From Verrucomicrobiales bacterium (GTDB lineage Bacteria; Verrucomicrobiota; Verrucomicrobiia; Verrucomicrobiales; Verrucomicrobiaceae), in contig DMMK01000595.1 in the NCBI GenBank assembly GCA_003453085.1, positions 1 through 5,848 of the forward strand: DNA of 5,848 nucleotides. The letters are read 5' to 3'. This document shows positions 1 to 5,848 of this stretch, one piece after another. The notes under the pieces are model-generated. The model saw only the letters and a list, made by a program, of their open reading frames with translations, did no database searches and had not been told where the DNA came from. Within the stretch, counting starts at the first letter, position 1, and every line of letters starts with the position of its first letter. The position numbers and the translations under genes were made by a program.

Positions 1-1948
1 GCTTATAGGCATCGTCTGCATCCGTCAGAGGATCGTCCGTCACACTGCCGGTGGGCTCGCCATGCACCTGACCATCAGGACCCACTTCCGCACGGCAGGT
101 GATGATGAGGGCGACCTCGCTGATGGTGGCCATTCTGCCCAGGCCCTGGATGTGCCTGCTGGTCGTGGGAGGCTTCCGGATGGAAGTCAGCTGAAGGGGA
201 GAGACCTGACCAAAGCCATGATGCTCCGCCCCTGGACACAGCACGGAAAACTGCAGCTTCTTGTCGAGTTGAGACTCAGCAAAGTTGGAGCTGCGAAGGT
301 AATCCATCATCTCGATCAGAATGGCATCCCGGTCTTCGCCGTATTTGCCAGCGAAAGTAGAGCCGTTTTGGGAAGCCCTTTCATACCCTGGAAACGGGCT
401 GTTGGTGAGGCTTTGCAGGTATTCAAACAGGGCTTTGTTGCTGCTTCCGGCCTGCATGGCGTAATCGCTGATGCCGTTTCCCGGATCGGAGCGCTGGACG
501 ATGTAGGGCCTGCCTTTGACCATGCTGGTCATCGCCAGCTTGTGAGAGTAAAGGGTGTCGCGGTCCTGGGGCAGGCCGAGGGTGGAACCGTTCGGAATGG
601 TGTTGTCCGAAATGGCCCAGGCGGCCACACGGGGGGTGCCGAACAGGGTGACCTCAGGCGCAGCATTTTGGGTGGTCAGGAAGAAGTGGCCTTTCTTGAG
701 AAGGCTCAAGGATTCCGGGTGCTCTTTGAAAAGATGGCTGCCACGTCTTTGATTGGTGGGAGCATTGGATTCGCCCTGCCACAGGCTGGGAAAACGTGAC
801 TTGGAGGCGTTGTCAAAAACCAGTTCGTGGATGTCTGCGTAACGGGGCTGACGCACAGACTCTGCGGGGGCAGTGACCCACAACGAGGCCCAGTCCGTTT
901 CCACCGTGCCCCCTCGGGAAGTATTGTCCAGACGCTCTGCCACGGTGAGCCGTCCCAGCCGCCACAGATCCCTCGCATCTTCGCTGTCCATGGCCCGCAT
1001 GGCGGAAGAGCTGCCGATAGGGAAACCCAAAGGAGCCAGACGCCTGTTTGGCAAAAGTACACTGCTGAGGCTGACGCCAGCCGGGTGCCCTGGCTGACGC
1101 ATGTATTCCAGGCGGGACGGAATGTTTTTGGCCAGTGTTCTTTCCTGGCTAGTATCGGCCCGTGGCGTGTCCCAAAACGAGCCTTCGGAGGCGGTGTTAA
1201 CATTGACTTTGCTAGTCTCGTCATCCACCCAGAAGGCGAATCGGGAAACGATGGGATTTGTCCGACTTGGCTGGATCTCACCCGCTCCTTCAAACTGACT
1301 GGCTGTGGAAAGGGTGCCGATGCTCCCATCCTTTAGCACATACATCCAGCGTACAGGCATGGGCAGGCGCTGCTGCATCGGATCCCCTGCCTCTGGCCCC
1401 ACGGCCCCTTTTTGCGGCAGATAACTGAAGCCTTCGACCGACATCAGCGGATCAGTGCTGTAGGCACGCGGATCCGCGATGGGAAACCGCAGATCCCCGT
1501 CCGGTCCGCGCGAGGGCTCGTTCAGATCCACAAAATCATCCGGTCGGGTGGCCCAGTTGTCTGGAACATCCGCTTCCAAGGCAGCCAGAGAATCGGACGT
1601 CATCTGATTGGAACTGTACAGCTTGAACAGCGTGTGCAGGGAACCGTCCATGTTATGCACCCGCACCGCGCCCGGCTGGCTGGTCCAAGGTTTCGGCCGA
1701 CCGCTGGCAAAGGTCTGCTCCGTCGCCACGCGGGCCTGGGCCAGAGCCACATGGACCGCCTGCTGGGCCACCAGCTTGGCCTGGCTTTTCCCTGTCACCA
1801 TCTTCTCTGCCTGGTAATTGTCCTTGGAAGTGTTCAGCAGGGCCAACAACAGGACCATCATCAACGCGATCATGCTCACCGTCACCACCAACGCCAGTCC
1901 CTGCCGCGCAGTGCGAGGCCGAAAGATGGAAGTAGGACGTGTGGTCAT
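1..1948 (-). CDS. Verru_Chthon cassette protein A-like, pseudopilin-type inner-membrane protein (C-terminus beyond left edge)
   Basis: This frame is open from the ATG at 1948 through base 1, giving 649 codons with no stop, so the gene is cut by the window edge. The N-terminus has a basic leader (residues 1-16, R4, R10, R12, R15) followed by one hydrophobic segment at about 17-38 (GLALVVTVSMIALMMVLLLA). This is the layout of prepilin or PilX/GspK-type signal anchors, but the fifth position after G17 is Val, not Glu. A long, mostly soluble periplasmic-type region follows. It contains an ADPRAYSTDP motif at 158-167 and FAFWVDDETSKVNVNTA at 237-253. By recall these fit the family 'Verru_Chthon cassette protein A', which accompanies prepilin-like B, C and D proteins in Verrucomicrobiota. 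No search was run. The function of that family is not established; a pilus-like or secretion role is inferred from the N-terminus. The start lies 17 bases after the stop of the upstream Ig-domain gene, so co-transcription is likely. Family members are, as I recall, larger than what is visible here. Confidence 0.83.
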   Translation of the reverse strand, partial: MTTRPTSIFRPRTARQGLALVVTVSMIALMMVLLLALLNTSKDNYQAEKMVTGKSQAKLVAQQAVHVALAQARVATEQTFASGRPKPWTSQPGAVRVHNMDGSLHTLFKLYSSNQMTSDSLAALEADVPDNWATRPDDFVDLNEPSRGPDGDLRFPIADPRAYSTDPLMSVEGFSYLPQKGAVGPEAGDPMQQRLPMPVRWMYVLKDGSIGTLSTASQFEGAGEIQPSRTNPIVSRFAFWVDDETSKVNVNTASEGSFWDTPRADTSQERTLAKNIPSRLEYMRQPGHPAGVSLSSVLLPNRRLAPLGFPIGSSSAMRAMDSEDARDLWRLGRLTVAERLDNTSRGGTVETDWASLWVTAPAESVRQPRYADIHELVFDNASKSRFPSLWQGESNAPTNQRRGSHLFKEHPESLSLLKKGHFFLTTQNAAPEVTLFGTPRVAAWAISDNTIPNGSTLGLPQDRDTLYSHKLAMTSMVKGRPYIVQRSDPGNGISDYAMQAGSSNKALFEYLQSLTNSPFPGYERASQNGSTFAGKYGEDRDAILIEMMDYLRSSNFAESQLDKKLQFSVLCPGAEHHGFGQVSPLQLTSIRKPPTTSRHIQGLGRMATISEVALIITCRAEVGPDGQVHGEPTGSVTDDPLTDADDAYK

Positions 1949-1965
1949 GGGAAGGCGTGGATGTT
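1949..1965 (-). other. 17-base intergenic gap, start region of the cassette protein A-like gene without a clear Shine-Dalgarno
   Basis: On the minus strand the spacer reads AACATCCACGCCTTCCC directly before the ATG at 1948, with no purine-rich ribosome-binding core. The ATG is still favoured because it places a basic leader ahead of the hydrophobic anchor. The short gap suggests coupling to termination of the upstream gene at 1966. Confidence 0.5.
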
Positions 1966-4900
1966 TCACGGTGCGACCAAAGAAGGCTGAGTGAGGAGGA
2001 AGGCCCCGGACAGGATGGGTGTGGTCGTCGGTTTCTCCGTCGCGTTCGCTGGCTTCTGCGGCAGCAGGTAGTGCCCCACCGCTTTCACCGTCCCGTCACT
2101 CAGCCTCACCACCTGACCCGTGAACTTCACGCCCTTCCGGTCCAGCTTCACGGGCTCCGTGTCCGCCAGCGTGAACGTTCCGCTCAGCGACCCGTTCGCC
2201 TTGCTCACCTTCAGCGTCACCTTCCCTGCATTCGCTGCTCCCGTGAAGTCCACCGCATACCCTTCCGTCCACTTCGCTCCCGTCACATCGGCCTCTGTCG
2301 CGGAACTCTCGATGCCTGCTCCTTCAAAGCTTATCCCAATCGTGGATTCCATCTCTGGCAGGCCCATCACCACGCCTGTGGCCGTCGCTCCCAGGTAGCC
2401 TCCTTCCACCGCCAGATCCACCGGACCAAAGGCCGTCGGATACGTGCGGCCTGTCGTCACAGGCTTCGACCATGTCAGTTCACCGGTGACTTTGTTGCCG
2501 ATGAACAGCCCCTCTTCGTCTTCCTCAATCGCCCACTGCCCCAGCAGCGTGCCTTTGTTGGCATACACGGGTGCATAGATGGCCAGCTCGCCATTCGGCC
2601 CGAGGTTCGTTGAGGCCGTGATCGTCTGGCCGTCCGCGCTCTTGCCCGTCAGTTTTACGGTGCCCGCAGGTGCCACTGTGAAGGTGGAGTAACCGATGCC
2701 CTGGGGCAGCGTCACGTCTTCAAGATCCTCTTCGTCGGCCAGCTCAAGCGCCGTGCTGTAGTAACCTTCCAGACTGCTTGGCGGATTGAACTTCTTGTCC
2801 CACACCAGGCGCCAGCCGCTGACAGTCGCCGCACCATGGGTGCCGGTGACCAAGTGGGTCTGGGCGTTGAGGCTGAGGGCCAGGTCGGCTCCGTTGATGC
2901 TGATCTGCACCTGCGGCGCGCTGCCGTTGAGGAAGCCCTTGGCGGACTTGCTGACCGCTCCGCTCTTTACCTGGAGGGTGTAGGCTCCGGTGGAGGTCGT
3001 CGTCAGGGTAAAGAGGCTGCCCAGGCCGCCGTTGGCCGTCGCGTCACGGGAGATGAGTCCGGTGAAGGTGCCCACCTGGGCCACCGGCAGGGCCTTGATG
3101 ACCAGGGGAGCCGTCACGATGGGACTGTTGCCGCCGGTGTTACTGGCGCGGATCTGCACAAGGTAAACCCCGGCCAGGGAGGCGCGACCCGAGAGGACGG
3201 CGGTGCCGTTGGCCACGACCACCTTCATGCCCTTGGGCAGGCCGGTCACGGTGAACTTGGAGGGATAGTTCTGCGCCGTCATCGTGTGGCTGAATTCCTC
3301 TCCCACCACCTTCGATCCAAACACCACCGGATTCACCACCGGGGCAGGAACCGTTTCAGAGACCGTCAGATTGAATACCTTGGTGGTAGTAAAGCTGTCC
3401 CCATCGGAAACCTGCACCGTGAAGGAAGCGAGTCCTGATCCAGTTGGGGTGCCGCTGATAACACCGTCGGCAGACAATGTCAGACCGGCTGGCAGGGTGC
3501 CGGCAGTGCGCGTCCAAGTGAAGGGTGCTTCGCCGCCTGAGGCTGTCAGTGTGGCCGCATAAGGAAATGTCTTCACGGCCAGCGGCAACGGATTGGCCGT
3601 CAGGATCTGAAGATCCATCACGGTCCATTCGAAGGTCTTCGTGGCCTTGAACCCTCCCGCGTCTTCCACTTCCACGGCAAAGGAATAAACTCCTGCCTGG
3701 GTGGGTGTGCCGGTCAGGACCCCGGCGGTGGTGAGTTCAACTCCAGCGGGCAAATTGCCGGTGAATGACCAGGCATATGGGCCCGTGCCACCTGAAGAGG
3801 CCAGGGCCACATTGAGCGGCGTCCCCAGCCGATGCACCGCCAGCGGGCTCGTGGTGGTGATCTCAAACGGCTGAATCGTGAGGGTCAGTTCCTTGGTCAC
3901 CTCGGCCATGAAAGAGTCGGTGACTTTGACGGTGAAGGTGTAGCTGCCAACCGTCGTCGGAATACCCTGCAGAATGCCGTTCGTGCCAAGAGACAACCCT
4001 GGAGGCAGATCTCCCTGGGTCTTGGTCCAGGACACGTAAGGCTCCATGCCGCCGGAGGCTGCAAGCTGAAGAGAGTAGGCCGTGCCAACATGGCCGCCAG
4101 CCAAAGGGGCTGCCGTGGTGATGGCCAGCGGTGCCGGCGCCAGAGTCTGCCCGGTGAGGCTTCCTACGCTCCAGATGACATCCATCTTCACAGAGGCGAA
4201 ACTGGCCAACGGCGTGGTGCTGCGATGGGTGATCAGCTCCGAACCATCCGTCTGCAACTGACGATCAAAAAGGACCGTCGTATTTTCCTGGAAGGGGCCG
4301 TCATTGGCGGCGACCCGCACCTTTTGCACCACATCGCTCAACTGAGTCTGCTGGACTCCGTTGGTCCGGTAACGAAGTGCCGGGTAAGTCACGCCTTCCA
4401 CTTCCACCAGCCGCAACTGTGGCCGTGTCCGCGCATCGTCTTCATCATTGTAAGGATCACCCCCGAAAGCATACTCGCCCGCATTGATGAGTCCGTCACC
4501 ATCGTGGTCCACGAGGGGAGCCGAAATGGCATCGTTCAGATAGTCATCCTGGGTACCTATCAGGCTGTTAAAATGATAGAATATGAAGTCCCGCCAGGTG
4601 GCATAGGAGTTCGGGGCGAACAAAGCCGTCACGGTGATGTCCTCAGCCGGGAAAATCAGAGGCAGGCTGCTGCCCGCCTGAGTGGTCCCCTGATAGGACC
4701 AGCCGGACATGAGCCAGGTTTTGTTCAGGTTTCCGGGCACCAGTTCCGGTTCCCCGAGAAGCGTCAAAGACTGGCCCTGGATGAAGTAGCGTTCGTCTAC
4801 GCCCGGAGGCAGGTTTTTATCAATTCGCCCCGGGCGTCCATGGCGGGTCAGGGGGCGGGCCCGGGTGGCCATCAGGTAACCCAATTCCTGCTCGAACGGA

Positions 4901-5613
4901 TCCGCCACCACCACATCCAGCTGGGCTTCCCAGAGAGGCATGGAGGGTCCAGGGGCGGAAACGACCACCCTGAAGTTGCGCACATTCTTCCCAGTCAGAT
5001 CCCACTGGAAAGCGCAGACGATCCGCTCAAAGAATGAGCCGGTTTGCCGGTCATCCAGACCTTTGAAAATGGGGAACACCGTGACGGGGAGACCATTCTC
5101 CTCATAGATCAGATGTACCGTGTTGACGTTGAGACGGGAACCTCCCGTCTGCGTTTGGAAAATCACATTGGTGACTTCTCCGGCTTCATTGGAGGCCACC
5201 CGGTAAGGCACCTCAAATTTGGATATTTCGTCTTCGTCGAAACTGTAAATGGATCCCGTGGAAGTGACAAAGGCGTTGGGTGCGCCGGTCTGGCTCAGGG
5301 TTGCCCGTGGAATCAGCGGAGTGGCAGGATTGCTGTCATGGTCTTCCCAAGTTGTGGTGGGATTCTCATCGTCATCGAATCCGCCTCCCAAGGCTGGCGG
5401 ATTGTCGTAGTTGTAATTGCGGTTGATGGTTGAACCGGGCATCCGGTCAAAAAAATCCCAGTAGGCAAAGTCGCTCCCCCCGTCTGCACGGATACCGGGA
5501 ATGATGAAACCGCTCTGGGCCTGGGCGCCCAGAACGGAAAGAAGGGACATCCAAAACACAGCGCTCCATTTCAGCACGGCTTTCGAGGAGACAGGTGATT
5601 TGAGGCGCTGCAT
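1966..5613 (-). CDS. Large secreted putative-Ig (He_PIG-like) domain surface protein
   Basis: This complete 1215-residue protein begins with a clear Sec signal peptide: basic residues up to K15, a hydrophobic core at 16-29, and an AQA cleavage site after residue 32. Residues about 33-260 are unassigned and acidic in parts. Residues about 262-335 resemble a divergent InlB-type repeat (GWSYQG near 304, then FPAEDITVTALF at 321-332). A calcium-loop motif DHDGDGLINAGE lies at 369-380, as in EF-hand, dockerin or thrombospondin-3 loops. Four Ig-like units follow at about 495-581, 582-666, 667-752 and 757-843. The first three carry the LPPGL/LPAG...G.L.G.PT pattern of the He_PIG family; the fourth is divergent. 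Residues 848-1215 are Gly/Thr/Val-rich and look all-beta. I see a single cysteine (in RIVCAFQW), so it is not a lipoprotein. No catalytic motif was recognised; an adhesive or structural cell-envelope role is inferred. Its last ~67 residues nearly duplicate the end of the gene upstream. Confidence 0.92.
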   Translation of the reverse strand: MQRLKSPVSSKAVLKWSAVFWMSLLSVLGAQAQSGFIIPGIRADGGSDFAYWDFFDRMPGSTINRNYNYDNPPALGGGFDDDENPTTTWEDHDSNPATPLIPRATLSQTGAPNAFVTSTGSIYSFDEDEISKFEVPYRVASNEAGEVTNVIFQTQTGGSRLNVNTVHLIYEENGLPVTVFPIFKGLDDRQTGSFFERIVCAFQWDLTGKNVRNFRVVVSAPGPSMPLWEAQLDVVVADPFEQELGYLMATRARPLTRHGRPGRIDKNLPPGVDERYFIQGQSLTLLGEPELVPGNLNKTWLMSGWSYQGTTQAGSSLPLIFPAEDITVTALFAPNSYATWRDFIFYHFNSLIGTQDDYLNDAISAPLVDHDGDGLINAGEYAFGGDPYNDEDDARTRPQLRLVEVEGVTYPALRYRTNGVQQTQLSDVVQKVRVAANDGPFQENTTVLFDRQLQTDGSELITHRSTTPLASFASVKMDVIWSVGSLTGQTLAPAPLAITTAAPLAGGHVGTAYSLQLAASGGMEPYVSWTKTQGDLPPGLSLGTNGILQGIPTTVGSYTFTVKVTDSFMAEVTKELTLTIQPFEITTTSPLAVHRLGTPLNVALASSGGTGPYAWSFTGNLPAGVELTTAGVLTGTPTQAGVYSFAVEVEDAGGFKATKTFEWTVMDLQILTANPLPLAVKTFPYAATLTASGGEAPFTWTRTAGTLPAGLTLSADGVISGTPTGSGLASFTVQVSDGDSFTTTKVFNLTVSETVPAPVVNPVVFGSKVVGEEFSHTMTAQNYPSKFTVTGLPKGMKVVVANGTAVLSGRASLAGVYLVQIRASNTGGNSPIVTAPLVIKALPVAQVGTFTGLISRDATANGGLGSLFTLTTTSTGAYTLQVKSGAVSKSAKGFLNGSAPQVQISINGADLALSLNAQTHLVTGTHGAATVSGWRLVWDKKFNPPSSLEGYYSTALELADEEDLEDVTLPQGIGYSTFTVAPAGTVKLTGKSADGQTITASTNLGPNGELAIYAPVYANKGTLLGQWAIEEDEEGLFIGNKVTGELTWSKPVTTGRTYPTAFGPVDLAVEGGYLGATATGVVMGLPEMESTIGISFEGAGIESSATEADVTGAKWTEGYAVDFTGAANAGKVTLKVSKANGSLSGTFTLADTEPVKLDRKGVKFTGQVVRLSDGTVKAVGHYLLPQKPANATEKPTTTPILSGAFLLTQPSLVAP
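1977..2179 (-). repeat. Direct repeat, copy 1 (3' end of the large Ig-domain gene)
   Basis: Aligns without gaps to 5646-5848 at an offset of 3669 bases. By eye there are 9 mismatches in 203 bases, about 96% identity. Five differences are synonymous, and four fall in three codons that change residues. The match stops five codons before the TGA of this gene. The outer limit is unknown because the other copy runs off the window. Confidence 0.93.
3085..4131 (-). repeat. Array of four Ig-like (He_PIG-type) protein repeats inside the large gene
   Basis: Four consecutive units of about 85 residues each. Units 1-3 share an opening ITT/ILT...PL segment, a central SGG..PY/PF..W block, a LPPGL or LPAG turn, then G.L.G.PT..G.Y.F.V.V.D and a closing beta strand. 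Unit 4 (about 757-843) keeps only LPKGM, VLSGRAS and GVYLVQIRAS. The units have diverged in DNA, so this is an old protein-level repeat rather than a recent DNA expansion. Confidence 0.8.
5518..5613 (-). other. Sec signal peptide coding segment of the Ig-domain protein
   Basis: Residues 1-32: the n-region carries R3, K5, K11 and K15, the h-region is WSAVFWMSLLSVLG, and the cleavage site reads AQA before Q33. This supports the ATG at 5613 as the true start, because a later start would lose the basic n-region or the hydrophobic core. There is no lipobox cysteine, so signal peptidase I processing is expected. Confidence 0.87.
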
Positions 5614-5637
5614 TTTAGATGTCTTTGAAGGGTTAGG
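5614..5637 (-). other. 24-base intergenic gap, start region of the Ig-domain gene without a clear Shine-Dalgarno
   Basis: Read on the minus strand, the bases before the ATG are AAAGACATCTAAA, with no GGAG-like core at the usual distance. The gap is too short for a full promoter or a terminator hairpin, so read-through from the upstream gene, possibly with translational coupling, is the simplest reading. Confidence 0.5.
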
Positions 5638-5848
5638 TCAGTCAGCCAAAGAAGGCTGAGTGAGGAGAAAGGCCCCGGACAGGATGGGTGTGGCCGTCGG
5701 TTTCTCAGTCGTGTTCGCTGGCTTCTGGGGCAGCAGGTAGTGCCCCACCGCTTTCACCGTCCCGTCACTCAGCCTCACCACCTGACCAGCGAACTTCACG
5801 CCCTTCCGGTCCAGCTTCACAGGCTCTGTGTCCGCCAGCGTGAACGTT
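5638..5848 (-). CDS. C-terminal end of an upstream paralogue sharing the same C-terminal module (5' part beyond right edge)
   Basis: The frame enters from the right edge and runs 69 full codons to a TGA at 5638-5640. It reads TFTLADTEPVKLDRKG and onward, and 64 of 67 aligned residues match the C-terminus of the complete Ig-domain protein downstream. The three substitutions are Thr/Ala exchanges (FTGQ to FAGQ, NAT to NTT, TTT to TAT). After the shared PSL the tails differ: AD here, VAP in the neighbour. A GTG at 5820 is in frame, but a 60-residue gene starting there is unlikely, because the homology and the open frame continue upstream of it to the edge. The gene is most likely another large secreted protein, but its other domains cannot be seen. 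It ends 24 bases before the next start, consistent with one operon. Confidence 0.85.
   Translation of the reverse strand, partial: TFTLADTEPVKLDRKGVKFAGQVVRLSDGTVKAVGHYLLPQKPANTTEKPTATPILSGAFLLTQPSLAD
5646..5848 (-). repeat. Direct repeat, copy 2 (3' end of the upstream paralogue)
   Basis: Partner of the repeat at 1977-2179, in the same orientation and the same reading frame. Identity holds right up to the window edge, so the full repeat is longer than 203 bases. The boundary on the stop-codon side falls just before the last two codons and the stop, after which the sequences are unrelated. Confidence 0.93.

Noticed and set aside
62..799. 245-codon open frame on the plus strand
   Set aside because: Antisense to the cassette protein A-like frame, which is open without interruption over 649 codons and carries recognisable motifs; the plus-strand product shows no family features.
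706..1329. 207-codon open frame on the minus strand
   Set aside because: Same strand but a different frame from the cassette protein A-like gene, fully overlapped by it, with a Cys/Trp/Pro-rich out-of-frame composition.
1939..2613. 224-codon open frame on the plus strand over the gene junction and repeat copy 1
   Set aside because: Arg/His-rich antisense shadow that crosses two real minus-strand genes.
3832..5037. 401-codon open frame on the plus strand, antisense to the large gene
   Set aside because: It lies wholly within the convincing minus-strand gene, its product is rich in His, Arg, Gly and Gln with no domain or signal, and its length is explained by the GC-rich codon bias of the opposite strand.
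5638..5820. A separate 60-residue gene starting at the GTG at 5820
   Set aside because: The frame and the homology to the neighbour's C-terminus continue upstream to the window edge, so this is the tail of a longer gene.
1977..5848. Long terminal or direct repeats of a mobile element
   Set aside because: The repeats are protein-coding 3' ends in the same frame, with mostly synonymous or conservative changes. No transposase, integrase or terminal inverted repeats are present.

Overview
The window looks like a piece of a Verrucomicrobiota chromosome, probably from the Verrucomicrobiaceae (Verrucomicrobium/Prosthecobacter type). The main reason is the protein encoded at the left end, which matches by recall the family called 'Verru_Chthon cassette protein A', a family I know only from this phylum. 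The moderately high GC content and a very large secreted protein built from putative-Ig domains fit the same group. No rRNA, tRNA, CRISPR array or insertion sequence was seen.

All credible genes read leftward on the minus strand and are tightly packed. In transcription order (right to left) they are: (1) the last 69 codons of a gene that enters from the right edge and stops at 5638; (2) a complete 1215-codon gene, 5613 to 1966, for a secreted, multidomain surface-type protein with a signal peptide, an InlB-like stretch, one calcium-loop motif, four putative Ig (He_PIG-like) domains and a long beta-rich C-terminal region; (3) the first 649 codons of the Verru_Chthon cassette protein A-like gene, from 1948 off the left edge. 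The gaps are only 24 and 17 bases, so the three probably form one transcription unit. I see no terminator or room for a full promoter between them.

The most striking feature is a 203-base direct repeat. The 3' ends of genes 1 and 2 are about 96% identical in DNA (9 differences), so the two adjacent genes share a nearly identical C-terminal module of at least 67 residues. A reasonable reading, which is inference, is that two tandem large secreted proteins share a C-terminal sorting or anchoring module. They sit in front of a pseudopilin-like cassette gene whose N-terminus (no Glu at the fifth position after the presumed cleavage site) and N-x-N-T-A motif recall GspK of type II secretion systems. 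The cassette may therefore act on the export or surface display of these neighbours.

Nearly every base is coding, so there is no unexplained non-coding stretch over 300 bases. The many open frames on the plus strand are antisense shadows.
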